This document shows positions 24,921-39,673 of a stretch of 64,000 nt of DNA, piece by piece; positions within the stretch are counted from its first letter, which is position 1, and each line of letters starts with the position of its first letter. The notes beneath the pieces were generated by a model. That model made no database searches. It saw only the letters and a program-made list of their open reading frames with translations, and was not told the DNA's origin. Origin of the DNA: Syngnathus acus (lineage: Eukaryota; Chordata; Actinopteri; Syngnathiformes; Syngnathidae); NCBI RefSeq assembly GCF_901709675.1, contig NC_051088.1, positions 19,293,193 through 19,357,192 of the forward strand. Reading direction: 5' to 3'. The position numbers and the translations under genes are program-made.

Positions 24921-25943
24921 CAGGGGCGTCACTAGGGGATGGCCAGGGGTGGCCATGGCCACTCCTGAAAATTTGTTGGACACCTCACAGCCACTGGGGG
25001 AAATAGATTATATAAATAGAAATAGATTAGACAATAATACAATAATTTAGACAATAAAACAAATGGTTGTACATCTCAAAATGTTTACTGTTAGTCTGTG
25101 CGCATGCAATCATTCGTAAGATTAAAGTGGGAGGGACACGATTTTTACAAACGTTACTGTTATTTTAAAAACTATACTACTCATGTCGCAATTTATGGTT
25201 TCTCGGATTAACCCACATTAACTGAGCACTGGATGGATTTTGCAGTATGCTTTGAAAATCTTCCAGTCACGGTCGAATTGTGACCTCAACGACCCATCTG
25301 TTTGAATTTCTGGCTTGTGAAGTGAGCTCATCATTTTTTTGTGGTTCATTTCAATTTTTGATTCACTTGGATTATACTGCTATGGTGTGTTGCTGGTTTA
25401 TGTTTGGAGCGACGGGAGGATACTGTGAGCCTGTTTCAGTAACAACACCTGCTGGAAAGAAGCATTGCTCGAAAGCCATTCAGAAAAGTGTTAACTAAAA
25501 TCCGGTAACACGCACACACACAAGTCATCCACTTGGTGTCTCTATCGTCCAAGAGAGTAAGTATATACTACATTAGGTGTAACAAATAACTGGCAATTGC
25601 TATTGCAAAATAAATGCCAACTACTGACAGTCAATGTAACATCACTATATTTATTTTGAAATGTTCATGTACAAGCCAACAAAGTTCAAACTGTAATGAA
25701 TTTGTGAAGAAATAATTACCCCTTCTTGAAATCTTATTATATGTACTAGTAGTCTTTCTTAAGAAAAGCTTTTAGGGTGACTTTTTTTCCATTGTGTGCC
25801 CTGAAATTATAACACAAGACACCAAAGCCCGCCCCCCCTGTTAGACAACCCATAAAAATGTCTTTTAGTATTCGTGTGCCACCCTAACAATTTATGTGTC
25901 CCCATCTGGCCACTTCTATGAGAAATTTCCGGAGGCGCCCCTG
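24921..25943. mobile_element. Non-autonomous hAT-type DNA transposon, 1,023 bp, with 8-bp target duplication
   Basis: The left end reads CAGGGGCGTCACTAG. The right end, reverse-complemented, reads CAGGGGCGCCTCCGG. These are short terminal inverted repeats of the CAGGGGCG type found in fish hAT elements. The flanks are atttgagt (24913-24920) and gtttgagt (25944-25951): an 8-bp target-site duplication with one mismatch, the length that hAT transposases make. Inside is GGGGTGGCCATGGCCACTCC near the left end and no open frame resembling a transposase, so it depends on an enzyme made elsewhere. It lies in the gene-poor spacer between mmadhc and rnd3. Confidence 0.88.
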
Positions 25944-25951
25944 GTTTGAGT

Positions 25952-28900
25952 GCTCGTGAGCGAGGATGAGAATGTCATGCTTACCCAACCTGACAAGGAA
26001 TATTTTCGCAGAGAAAAACTGCTCAGCCATAAGAGGGCAATGCTGCTGCCATGAAATTTGAAAATATAAGTGTTCTCCCAAAAAATAGCAACATAGATGT
26101 GACAGATCTGGGTCTTCACTGGTGTGGAACAATTGTCTCAGATTTGTCAAAGCGGTGCCACGACAACTCGCTGTCGTGTTTCGTGGAGTCAAGCTGTTGC
26201 TTCTGTGTCTGCTCGTTTTATTACTTTACCATTCCCAGTGGGCAAATACTTTGTAAAACCTACAAAAAAAAGGCATAGTCATATCTTGGGAGATATAAAA
26301 ACATGGTGATATAAAAAAAAACAACAAGGTGATGCTTATGCTTATTCTGGTTATCCCAATTTTTGTTTATAGATAAAAAATATATATCATTATGATATTA
26401 GAGTCTAACAACTTCTATCTCAGACTATAGTAAAAACAAGTATTCTTATGTCATGTGATTATACTTCTAGAGAAGCCTCTGTGTTGTGCAAAATCTCCCA
26501 CTAATTAATTGGAATTTATTTGACAATTTGAGATTTGAGTGATTGAAAGAGACATTAGTGAGTTCCCGAAGCACTGTGGATATAAAATGTCAACACCATG
26601 TATGATACCCCTTTTTTTTTTTATATGTAAAGCAAACAAGAACATGATAAAAGAAATCCTGAACTTTTATGGGGGCGTTTTGTTCTTGCTTTTGCTTTTA
26701 ATTATTTGAAGCACCTTTTGTGTATGAATTGTGCTATATAAATAAAACTGCTAACAATTTGAAGTCCTCTATCAAGGAAAAAAAGAGAAATTATATCACA
26801 AACCCTTTTAGATACAGATGGATGGCTGTTCAAAGAAATATGAATATGCGTTTAGTTGTTTCACAGAACTTTTTAACAATATTAGGTTTTGGATTTTTTT
26901 TTTAATATTTACAAAGGATACTCTGATAATGAATAATAGAAGACAAGAGAGATGCAGTGAAACTCTCAGCTGATGACAAGGTACTTAATCAGATCTATTT
27001 TAGAACGAGACCATCCAGGATGTTGAGCGAAACTGACGCAACCGAAGATTCCATATCCTGAAATTTTTTTTCATTTGAGGCTCGCCTATGTGAGTGACAG
27101 CCTGCGGCCATAAAGTGACAGAAGGAAAAGGATGCGAGATTTAAGTCCAGTTTTTAAGATGAATCTATCAATATTTAAATGTAGATATGTGCTTTTAAAG
27201 GCTTTTAGTGCTTCTCACAAGTGGGGCCAAGCAACTACATGATTGGAAAACTTTGTGCCCAGCAATGAGCATTACTCTCCAATTCTCAAAGTGAAGCGAC
27301 CGCCTTGAGCCGAAATGCATTTTCTCAAAATTCCCTGTGGCCACCACACTGTCAGGTATAAAAATCAGAAAGATGCAAATGAAATATTGCCTACTGACAG
27401 ACTATATTTACTACTAATGATCTCGTGTACAGAATAATAACAGTACAGTACACGACAATTTACATTTTATCATATTACAAAAAAAAAACTCAAAGTGTAG
27501 ATGTATCGTAAACAAAACAACTGACATCTTTTTTTTTTAAATATATGCAGCACATAGAAGAGTTACTTCCTTGTGGAATTTCTCACTTAATGAGTAGGTA
27601 GGCACTCCGGAGATGAGACTATTTGTAAGAATTAGAAGTGAATTTAATATCATATGTCCATTTGAAATAATATTATCTTCTGCAGAATGTTCCCCATCAG
27701 ACCAGCATTGGCTGTGCTGAGCCCACATTGCTGCTGGAAGAAACGAGCGGAGTTTCTGGAGCATGACTACATATTAAGTCCATAATCACACACGTTTCTT
27801 ATTCATGGCCTAAAGGGATTTTGAATTATTTTGCAGCTGCGAGATTTTGGACTGGACGGATTTTACACTTTATTTTCTGTTTCCGTTAGGTAAAATCTAA
27901 AGTGTGACCTACAAACGATCTTTCAGCCGCTTCCCAATGGGATGAGACAAGATGTTCAGGAATACCCGTCGGGAATTTTAGCCTTGTTATCCTGCAACGT
28001 TCCAGATGGTTGGAACAATCCCGTGTGCTCCCTTTGAAATGTGTAGAGTGATAGCAGAGCAACCATTCCTCCTCAATTTAATTGACTTTCACTTTTTTGG
28101 GGCCCCACCTTGTAGGACCCGGAGTCCTCCATGACCTCCCCTATGGGCCTAATTGCTTTTGGCTGTCGAGCAGCTCGGTTTGAAGTTTAAAGAAAGAGAA
28201 GAGGCCCGGTTTACTGTAAAGTGGGCTCGGGATTGGAGGGACTTGATTTCCCATGGTGGATTTCTAATGACTTCTTAAGAAGACTGGCGGGCTCATCGGA
28301 GGAAAACAAGCAGAAAGACAGCCATGAGAAGTCTCCTCACAACATGAGATGAAATGGAGCCAGCGTTCAGGCAAAACAAAATGCACAGCAGGGATTCAGC
28401 AACACTCCGGGAGAGGAGAGAGACGGAGGGGGAAGGGGTGTTAGGGTGTGTTTCCTGGTGGCTACGGGTGGTTGGCTTGACATCTTAAGCTGATTGGTGC
28501 TAATCAAAATAAGCGCGAGAGGCCTGCTTTTTCTGCTCTCGCATTTCTGGAAGGAAATTACACTGAGTAGTGCCTGATGGGGAAGGCCTTTGAATTGGAA
28601 TGGGGATTGTTTAAGCCACAAATGGTGCACTTCAATTCAGCTTGCCACAGCAAACACATTATTCCACAATTCCTGACCACTGACGCAGCATTTGAAGGCA
28701 GAACTTAAGTTAAACCAAGTGACCGCGATACCAGATATTAAAGAAGCGCTGCAAAAGCGACAGAAAATTTTGAAGCCCCTTCCACTCATGCATGTTGATA
28801 TTGTTTGAAACAATTCAAAATTAGAACACCACATTAAAAAAATCTTCCCATCCACAAAACGGACATCTGCCATCTTTTGGCTTTAGTTATGCCTGCGCAG

Positions 28901-31900
28901 AACCGAACATCGACAATGTGATTCTTTCCGTTTAGAAAAGGGGCACCAAGCACTGTTGCCATTTGTTCAAGGTTATGAAACACATCAGTTAGTTTAGTAC
29001 CTTTCACAGCTTTTAATAAAATCCATCCATCCATCCATCTTCTTCCGCTTATCCGGGGTCGGGTCGCGGGGCAGCAGCTTTAGGAGGGACTCCCAGACTT
29101 CCCTCCCCCCAGCCACTTCATCCATTCTTTTGATAAAATGTAAATATTAAACAATGCCTACAATATAGACAACAGAACAGAAAGGTAGGCTACTGCTGCA
29201 TACAGAACTTTGAAGAATCGTGTTTCAGTGGTACCAACACGTTTCATGGTTTCCAATGGTGTGCAATGAACCAATTTGCGTGTAAAAATGAAAACTCTTG
29301 CCCCTTCCTCTTGATTATCAACTTACACATCAAATACAGTATATTTAACGGATAAAATGTGGTACTTTTTTTATTACAGACATGTTTTCAATAGGAGCAC
29401 TTATCAAATATATATACCAGCTGAAAAACATATCCAGACACAAAGGTTACCTTTGCTTTTTTATTGTTTTTATTTTTATAATCAACTTCACTCTTTCCTT
29501 TGCTTTTAAACATCTTTAAATGTGTTGTTTATAAATGCATTTAAATATCCTATAAAAATAAAGTTGCCTTACCTGAAGGTATGATGACAGATTTCAATAA
29601 ATTGTAGTGTACATTGAGAATTGATTTCGCAATCAGGGCAAGAAACAAGTGTAGACTTGCACATGCTGGATGATGAGGTTAATGTGCACAATTTGGCTCA
29701 GACTTTTTTTCTCCCCTTTAACAGGAAATGTTTTCTTTTTCCCTGATCACATGAACCTATTGTTATGATTGCACAGGTGCAGTTTATTTAAGCATCACCA
29801 CAAAGGCGGGACTGGAATGATGGTTTTAAAATTCACTTTTAATGAATTTGTTGGAATACACCCAGTAAAGGGTAACACATTTTATTTTGTAGTTTATTGG
29901 TTCCCAATCCGAGGTTGGGATTTTCTGTCAAACGTGCAATCCAAATCTAAGGATATCTGAATGACTCAAACTTAACCAGGAGCTGTGCACCAAAAAATAA
30001 AACTACATTAATAAGACGGAATGCATGCAGAGTTCCCCCTTACGCTGTAAGCTGACACTTTCAGGCAGTGATCTCACCACATACATGAGGCCTGAGAAGT
30101 AGGAGTTTGTCAGGTGGGGGGAAAACGGGGCAGACAAATATACACGAGAAACTTTACACGATTGCATCAGGTGTTTTTTTTTTTGTCAATATCTTCTTAC
30201 ATGAACAAAACAAAGCAAATGCTTCAGATTTACATTAAACATGTGCATGTTGGGTTCGCTGGCGGCAGAAAATAGACAGTTCACTGGCCCTTTAAGCCTC
30301 CTGCCCTGACTTCCCCCTCCGTCATAAAAACCCCATGAGTTAGTTTTGCAATATGTAGAACATCCCAAACTTACTCCACCCTGAGTATAACCTCAAAAAT
30401 GTGACAGGCTAAGACAAGAGCCACAAATGTTTCTTTTCTTTTATCAGTTGGAAAATTCCAATGACGTCACTTTGACTTTTTAGTTTTGACTCTTAAACTT
30501 GCAGCACAGGCAGGTTTTCCTGTATTTAAGTCCATTGTATTGTAAAGTGTGGGATGAGAAGTATCCAAATGGGACGAGTAGGCAGGTTCTTGTAAAATGG
30601 AATTGTTTGTGTGCAATTTACTGTTGATAGTCATTTGCTGTTTTTGTTTTTCAGCATTGGATGCATTCATTGACTGTAGGTGATAAGCAAAGAAAAACAA
30701 AATTACCAAATTAAGGACTTGGAACCACATTTGCTTAGAGTACGCAGGATTAGAATATTCAATGTCAAACAGATTAAGATGTTCATATTTGTGGGGAATT
30801 TTAGTTAAACATTGAATCATGCCCTAACCTGTTTTGACAGATATATCAGTCTTTTTTCTTTCAAGTAGTCGGCAATCTAGTGACTGCTATCATTCATCCT
30901 GCGTTCTGTGGCTAGGTCCTAATGACTCCTTGCCTGACCCAGATACTGTAATAAGTGAGGAATCTGGCCAAAGCAGAGCACATGAGCCCAAATCTGGTCT
31001 TAAAACCACCCTCGGGTGAGCTGCGCTGGCACAAAAAGCCACTTAAGTAGGTCTACGTTTAGAGTGTTCACAAAACAAATAGACCAGAATCCTGGTTGCA
31101 AACGTGCAGGATTGAGGTCTTGTGATGTGCAGCTGCTTCCAATGAGGGCATGAGGAGGAGGTGGTCGGTGGAGGTCAGGTGTTAACTAGACAGACAGACA
31201 TCACATGGCGTGAGTGGCACTGCCTGAGGTTAATATACAGACTAGCTTTCATCACGGAGTCTGTAAAAAAAAAAACTTTATTGGCTTAGGAAGCACACTT
31301 AAGTGTTCAAAGTGAACCCTGCATTCCTTACAGAAGAAGCAGGATTTCAACCAGGGAGGAAACATACTGGTATTAATGGAAATACAAGTAATGAAATACA
31401 AATAATAAGAAAACTGATGTGCAATCATGGATATAGAAACCTGTCCCAGGGTCATCATACAAATATTTTCAAATACAGTCAGATTGGATACAATAAAATC
31501 ACTCTTAACCTATTTTTAATTTTCACACAAGCGTGATTACACCCAAGTGTCATTTTTTTTTTTTCAAATTAGGGCTCACCGTATGTGATTTAAGTTAATG
31601 ACATACAGCATGTTCCTCTCCTGTAAGATGCCTTTACATTTCCTACCAATTAAATGTGAATTAGCTTTTGTTATAAGACGCATCCCTTCATCTATCAACT
31701 GCAGGCTGCTTCGAGACAAGACTATTTTTCACCATTTTGGTGGAATTGAACAAGCTACTCATCCGTACTGATTGAGGAATTAATGAGTTTAGATGAGCCT
31801 ACGTGTTACAAGTGACACCACAATGAGCATCCATCACTGTGATGGAGAGCTGCCATTGTGATAGGGAACTCAAGTGAGCTGTTGAGGTCACTGCTTTCAC

Positions 31901-33411
31901 ATCGGCACACATCCCCCATCCCATTATGTTATTTTCCTTCAGGAGCAGCTGGGATGGAATGCTTGGATCAATAGGCCTAAACTGGTGGTGTGTTGTCATC
32001 CCCCGCCTCCTCACCCCATCTCCTCCTCACGCATCATGCAATCAGTCATGCACAGCTGTAAAACAGAGACACAACAATGAGAATAAAGGATGAAGCGGAG
32101 AACTGAAGCGAACAGACGGCTTTGCCATGAGCTGATTCTCAATGAACTGGTTTTACTCCCACAATGAAATATTGCTGTTTGAATGCATGTTACTGGTTGT
32201 CTAGTCCTGCCAATTTGCAGCATTTCAATTTGGTTAAGATAAGATTGAGGAAACTTACATGATGTGCAACATTCACACACCTGTGGTTGGCTGCTATTTT
32301 TCACCAGTTATTCTGAGGAGGGTCACATAAATGTAATTTTAAATATGGACAAGAAATTTATACAATTTATGAGTTCTCATTGCATGTACTATATAATGTA
32401 GGAGGCACTTTTCAACAACAAAGGGTTTGAAGCAAAACAACAAAACCAATATTTTTATATAATGTATAACATCAACATTAAGTTCAAGTTCTCATTTGTT
32501 GTATTTTTTTTTCAATCACTTCATTTTTGTATTATTGAAGTCCTGTGTTTGTACTGCATGTCATTCCAAATCAGCATAAAAATTACTATCCCGACTCACG
32601 TTGTAGTATTGGGCAGTATAAGACCCAGGATAAATGGAAATAATGCCCGTGTCTCTAACCCTCCAACACAGATTTTCCACGAAAAATTAGGTTAGTCCCC
32701 CCCACAAAAAAATCTTAAATAAGAAAAATAAAACGATAAAAAATAAAAAACAATTGGTGTGCAGCCTGGTATTAGTGTGTTAGCATTTGACCACACTTTC
32801 TAAGAACCACTCATCTATGTAATAATCATTCATATAAAACAAATGTGAAGGCAAAAAGAGTCAAACAAGCATCAAGTAAGAGTGGCTGAAGTAAAGACTT
32901 GCCAAGGGCCTTTCTGTGGACTAAGAAAAAAACATTTGGCATCCTAACATAAGATTTAAATAATCGTATCATTGTCGAAATACTTTCTACCCCCCTTGTT
33001 TTATTTCATATCAACTGTGCAAGTGCACAGAGACAGAATAATGAAAACCCGCATGGTCCAACAAACTTACTGCAGTGGTGAAAAAGTTTCAACTGTGCTC
33101 TGTAGCGTAGAAACACACATTTCCACTCAATCCAAAATAGTGTTAGTCCTGTGTTGTACAAATGGTTTAGTGAGCAAATGGGTCAAAGGTCATGTTGACC
33201 TTGAATAAAGTGATTTAATGTTCCAAAAATTCACTACACAGCTTTTTTTCCCTAAGCACATGCAGGTTTGTTTTCACAGTTAATTGTATTCTCCAACATC
33301 CTGTTTGCTCCAAATGAAAGACAGGTGTTTTTGAATAAAGAAAAAAAAATGCAATGAACCTAAAGAATGTTGTGTGCAAAGCCAACAACCACACTTTAAA
33401 GTTTAATTTCA
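25952..33411. other. Intergenic, no gene supported
   Basis: About 7.5 kb between the hAT element and the end of the rnd3 3'UTR. Apart from one repeat fragment at 29020-29112 I see no exon. The 27-29 kb part is less AT-rich and has few simple repeats, so it could hold rnd3 regulatory sequence. That is a guess from location only. Confidence 0.45.
29020..29112 (-). repeat. Fragment of a second teleost retroposon-like repeat
   Basis: ccatccatccatcttcttcc, then gcttatccggggtcgggtcg, ggggcagcagctttaggagg and gactcccagacttccctccc. This is a well-known fish repeat related in its CCATCC start to the 18-kb copy but otherwise different. On the minus strand it ends in a GGATGG tail. Confidence 0.75.
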
Positions 33412-33417
33412 TTTATT
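33412..33417 (-). terminator. Candidate polyadenylation signal of rnd3
   Basis: AATAAA on the minus strand, about 1.85 kb past the rnd3 stop. The long 3'UTR this implies would fit the long 3'UTR known for mammalian RND3. Confidence 0.4.
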
Positions 33418-35270
33418 TTAAAAGGAAAATATACAATTCAATAAATACTGTGGCAACAACATTGTCAAGGTGTCATCAGCATTAGAGAAAACATGAAAAC
33501 ACACGCAGGCAGAAGACGACATGAAAGTTTTGGGTCACAGCACTGGGACATTTTCAAACTTATGTTACAAGTGCGTCATTGCCCGTGTTTTTTTTTTTTT
33601 TTGTGAAACAGTTAAATTGCATTGCTCCAACACTGGCCGTCAGCACATGGACTTTTTTTTTAGTGTAGACCCTGATGACGCACGATAAAACAAGGTGTCT
33701 TTTGGTGCAAAGAAAGACAAGAACAAATCTTTCTTAGTTGCGTAACCTTGACTAACAGCCAAACTAAGATGTTAACAGCACTGTACATTAAGGCAACATT
33801 AGCAATAGCTGCTCTCTCCTGGAGGTGAAAGGTCGATGCTTGATGACTTAGTACATTGATTATAATCTTAAAATACACCATTTGCTAGTAGCACATGGAA
33901 AATTCAAGGGGTAATTAGTTGGCAAAGCTAGCAACCATTTGGCCTACAAATGAGACGGGGCCTACTGTGAAAGATGCCACTTTGGGTGGCTTTTGTTAAA
34001 GAGCCAACGCAAATAACATTTTCGATGTTAATAATTAGTATAGTAACAAACAACAACAACAAAACACCTTCTTGATCGAGACTTACAAGCTTAATTTTAT
34101 TTATCACGAAATCGGGTTGGCGGTCACTGACAATTGTCGTCAGTCTTCTTTTTATGGCTCCAAGTACGACACGCATCATGAATAAATGCAACACCACTTG
34201 TTCTCACCCAATCATTGCATATTTTGTTGTAACTTTTCAAGGTAGCATAAATCGTTGCAACCTCTTGTAGCAATTGAGGCTTGGATTTCACAAAGTTAGC
34301 TAGTTAGCTGTCAAATAGGCTGCCAAAGAAAATCTAAAAAGAAAAAAAAAAAAGTAAACAACGTTTGGTACAGGACTAACAAATAGAGGTTATCATAAAT
34401 ATCTGCTGACACCATAGATTGGTGTACAGAGAAAGGAATGATGAATGGACCCTATTGGCTGCAGCAGCCCCTCATCTTTGGTACCTTGGGAGATTTGCTA
34501 TCACATATTGACATGCTCAAACTTCTCAAAGAATAGTGATTAGCTCACAACCTTAACGAGTGGTCTACTTTGCTAAATGTTTAGTTGTTTTGAGGATTGT
34601 TGGACTATCATAATTCCAATTACAGAAGATATGGAAACATGCATCCTTTTGCATTTAATTTTGACATCTAAAATGAATATTAAATAAATCTATAAGAAAA
34701 TTGATGACAAAATGACTTCATTTAACCGAACTTCAAACACCCAACCCTAGTGCAGACATGCAATTTCCAGAACAACCAATCATGGGAAAGTTCATCACCA
34801 AGGACTTCACATTTTACAACATATCGCAGACGGGACAAACAGCAGCTTTGTTGTGCAGGGCTGCCATGACTTGACGGACAATGTGTTACTCTGAAGCTCA
34901 GCATCAACCACATCAGCACCTCTTTGCCCCTTTTTGTTGCGACCCACCCACATGTCACATGTTCTTATGAGGGTTCCAATGACATCACTTCTCCAACTTA
35001 GTTCTTGTGGGCGTGACCTGCCTCAGCTTTGTTCTCCCGCAGGAAGCAGGATATAACCAACTTCCCCAGCAGGTGGCACGCTGATAGATAGCTTCCTCGA
35101 CAGCCGGACTTTGACTCGTCATTGGTGCGGTGTATTCCATAAACTTGTAGATGCATTGACTTTCCAGACACAAAACAGGTCTTTCCCATGCGGGAAAGAA
35201 GCCTTCCCTGTAGTTTCTTCCTGGCTGCTCCATGTTCAGTCCCCAATCCCGTCAGGCTCTTCCCCCTCAG
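33418..35270 (-). other. Presumed rnd3 3'UTR
   Basis: AT-rich sequence directly downstream of the rnd3 stop with no other gene. Assigned by position and by the polyadenylation signal at its far end. Confidence 0.45.
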
Positions 35271-38200
35271 TCACATGACAGAGCAACTTCTGGCCTTGTC
35301 CTTGCGGAGGTCTGAGGCTACAGCTGTCAGGTCGGGTCTACCAGGCATGTGGGAAGTCCTCTTGCTGGCACGGGCGGTCTTGCTGCGCTTGACATTTTTG
35401 CCATTTTTGTTGATGCAAGCCAGCGTGGCCACGTGGAAAATGTCCCGCACGCTGTTCTCCGATTGCTGAGATGAGCACTCGATGTATGGCGCAGAGATCT
35501 GCTTGGCCATGCTGGAGCCCTGTGGTGGCAAAGTCAATGATAGATGGGGGCGGGTTCTGAGCTAAAAGGAAGGAAACTTGAGCATACCTGGTCATAAGAC
35601 ACGGGGGCCTGCCGGTGGTTCGAGAGCTCGACGAGTGTGTTCAGGTCAGTGCGTAAGTCTGACTTGCAGCCAACCAACAGCATCTTTGTGTTGGGACAAA
35701 ATTCCAGTATCTCCCCCTTCCACTGCAAAGAAACACACAAAGTCTCAGTTAAGGAGTTGATGCGAGAATATAAGAAATGTCTGCTGGTTCTACGAGGGAA
35801 AGGTTGATTTCTCGCTGGATTATAAGGTGCAAAGGTCAACACTGCAACTTCCTCTAGCCCCAAGGGCTTTGAACCCTGGGGTGGAGGTGGAGCTACAAAT
35901 AATCTCCATGTTTCCTTCCTGCCAACAATAGACGCTCTGTGATGGATGGACAGTCTCTTCGGGCTTCGGCCAAATCCGCCTCTCGCCCAGGCGACTTGGT
36001 CAGTGGATCAAGTTCATCGAAAAGAAACGGGAAATCGTGTTGCACAATAACCCTACCTGATATGTTGACTGACTACTGTGGCAGACACATTCTACAAAAG
36101 TTGTTACTGCCCAACTGGATATTTTTAGATTTTTACTTTGGAAGCGTTTAAAATCCTCCCTCCTTTCCAAGTCTGGCACACGCTAAGGAAAAACTAAATC
36201 CAGAAACAAAATCTTACAGAACATTGTTCAGTGCTTCGCAGCAAAAACTCCATGCTGTAACTTTTACGGAAGTGCAACAACGAACAAGTATAACACAAAT
36301 AGTAGCAGGTTTTTATTTCGTGGAAATACCCTTAGCATTTCTTGAGTAATCCTGTTTCTGAGAAGCAGACATTCCACCAGTCTGATGATCGATGTGATTT
36401 ACACCATAACGTGTGGACGTCAGCCAGAACAATCACAATCAGCAGATAAAAACCACAGCTGCTCCACACTTCCATATCACATCAGTGGAATTGTGTCACT
36501 TCCTTCTTTCAGCTAAGTAACCGAGTTCCACGTGACATCTTGACTTGACTTCAGACTTTTGATCCAGACAGGCTTCTTGCCAGCAGATCAAACACAACCA
36601 AAGTCTGCATTGTTGACACACACAAAAGACAATTTAATCAAAGACAACTGACCTTCTTCAGAACGCTGTCTAGAGTTTCGGGGCGACTGATGTCAAAGCA
36701 GATGAGCACTGCATCTGAGTCTGGATACGAAAGAGGTCTCACATTGTCGTAATACGGAGAACCTGAACGAAAGAGAAAAGAGGAGATGAGATAAACACAT
36801 GATTTGCTCTTTTCGGGTCGGAGAGTCGTTGGCTGCTCAAGTGAGAATGCAATCAATCAAACAAACAGACAGACACAAACCACCTTATCATTGTTGCTGG
36901 GGAAATTTCAGTATCGTCATAGTCGTACGATATTTCTCAAACCTGTCCAGTCGGTTTGTGAATTGATCCATTTGAGAATTTTGGTCAAGTGTTCTAGAGA
37001 GAACATTAAAAATAGTAGAAAACCATTGATCTGGCAGATTTCTTCTAGCGAGCAAGCTTAATTGATAGTATATACAAAGAGAATGAAGAACGGGAGCAAA
37101 CTAAGGCAAAGACATGTTTCGTAATTCGTTTACTGTAGAAGCTATTTTGGGATCAGCCAATCTGGGATCTCGTGTCATTGGGAAAGAAAAAAGGAAATCA
37201 GCCGGGATCAGACAGGAATAGTGTGAAGTCCTCCTCACTTAAGGGAGGAGCCCATTCCCGATCTCTAAAAAACAATGACCATAGAAAGGAATGTACTTCA
37301 ATTGATTGCATGACATAATCCATAGCAACTGAGAGAGCAAAACAAATAACACAAAAAAATGTGCTGACTATGACAAGATCTTTCTCAGGAAAAAAACCCT
37401 GCAGAAAAATAGAACCTCAGAGTGAGGGAACTACTCCCACCTCAAATTGAAGCCATATGCGACGGAGACGCCCTTTCGCCCCAACAGACATCATGATCAG
37501 GAAGTGTTGGGGGGAGGGGTAGGGGTTGTGTAATGTCAAGGTGAGTCAAGATCACATGACAAGTTATGGCCGACCACACACAATTGGCTGCAAAAAATCT
37601 GGGGAATTTTGTTATGGGGAATTCAAGTCTCCCCTGGGAGGTCCGTTTCCAAACAGTGAGCAGCCAGGAATGCACACAAAGTCACACACATTAGACTCTC
37701 TTGATTCAAACAGTCTTGGTGGGCCACAATGGAGGGGGAGGGGCACCATTCAAACAACTCGTGCTTCCTTTCAGGTGAAATAAAACAGCGACACTGGCTG
37801 ATGAATACATGAACCCAGTCACCCATCGGGAGAACCAGAGTTACTTGAGGGAGCATGTGAAATAGGGCTTGTCATCCATCCTTTGTGGATGGAAAACAGA
37901 AGTGTCCAAATTAAGCAAAAACAATTCAATTATCAAATGGATCGCATCATTTTTCGAGTTATCATTTAGAAACATCTTTTAATTAAAAAATTTAATTCAA
38001 TAATTCATTTCTCACATCTTTTATTTAAAAAAACTACAAATGGCAAAAAAACAAAAATAAGAAGTTAATAAACTGTAAATGGACAAAATATTTTTAAATA
38101 TACTAAGACATACGTTTGCATCCAACGAATTGATAGAATAAATCGATTCTAAAAATTTTCGATAGTGACAGCCATGGTGTAAAATAATCAGAAATGTTTC

Positions 38201-39639
38201 ACTTTTGACTCGACAGTGATAAGTACAAAGATCGAGTACCCCGTATTGTGCATCAAACAAGAGTTTTAGCATAAACAATGTTTAAACAAACTATATGGCC
38301 ACAAGCTGGGTCTGCCACAATGAAAATCTAAAAAAATCTTTCTTCACTTTGTCTAAAAAAATCTTGCTCTGCTGAAGAATTATGTTGCCGGATGGAAAAC
38401 TGGATTTTTTTTTTTTCTTAAAAGCTGTCTTTCCAAACAGTGCACCATAAATGCTGTTTGTAGAACTTATTTTTTTAACCGGTGTTAAAAATATGCCCAG
38501 TGATGGATCTTTCTGTGGTATAGGATCTTCTTGGCAGCATGTTAAAGAAGTGGATAAATGCCCGTTTACATTGAAATATTATGGGGTGTGATGTTTGAGG
38601 GATTCAGCCGCGTTGCGCTCCGGTTGCAGCCCTGCGTTCCACAATGTTACTGCTTCCAAATGTTGATCCAGGGGGGCCGATTCTATGAAAACATTTCCAC
38701 CAAGGGCTCCAGTTGAGCTCACCACAGTACAGTATAAAACATTCAACTGATCTGGTTGATGTTTTCACCACAGGGTGTTGTAGGCCAAGGTACAGAGGAC
38801 TGGTTTTGGTAAACTATGACTCCATTTTGAAAACAGAAATAACTCTAGAAAAAGAAATACATATAACACAAATGAGCAGACTGCTGGGTGCAAAAGTTGC
38901 TTTGGTTTGGCCATAACTAATTTGAAAGTGAAGTATGACATGGTCAGTGTCATGCCCCGAACTATACAAAACACATTCTTATGTCGAAAATGCTCTGCTT
39001 CGTTTTCCCATGTGTTTTGTTCAAGGTTTTTATACGTTTCATTATTAAACACTTAGCAGCAGACATTATCGTCCCTTCACATCAAGAAAGAATTTGGGAT
39101 TAACCACAGGAATCTTTTCCCCATCTTCATGCTGTCACGTTCAACACGCAACCGCATCACACATTTCCTTTTTTTTTTCCTCAGCACTTCAGTTTGCTGG
39201 AACCAATCATTGGAATTACAAGACCCGTGACTGAAAGGGCCAGAGACAGTTCTGCAAAAAAAGTGCTTTTAGCAAAGCGGTGAAAAGAAACACACACCGT
39301 GTGTATACGTTGGAAGACATCAGACCAGAAGTGTAAATGAGGAAAAATTTGGACCGCCTTCACCTCTCCCCCTGCCCTCAATGGTTTTTTTTCTTCACAC
39401 CAGCTTTCACACTCGGACCTGTTTCTCTTCACACCAACTGCAATGACAATGACCATGTTAACCTCAAACCTTGTGGTGCTCCGATACTAGTTTGGAATGC
39501 AATCCATCATACCGACTGTAAACTCTTGTCGACAACACTGCCTTGCGTGTGCTGTATGCAGGTTATCCTCAGCAGAGGTATGGAACGACCTGTTGATTAA
39601 ATGCATAGTTGTCATAGCCGAGCTTGAGCGGAGGGACGT

Positions 39640-39673
<34 letters not shown>

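Noticed and set aside
17393-35270. Search for lypd6 or another gene in the mmadhc-rnd3 spacer
   Set aside because: No exon with recognisable protein content or convincing splice sites was found, although small exons could have been missed by eye.
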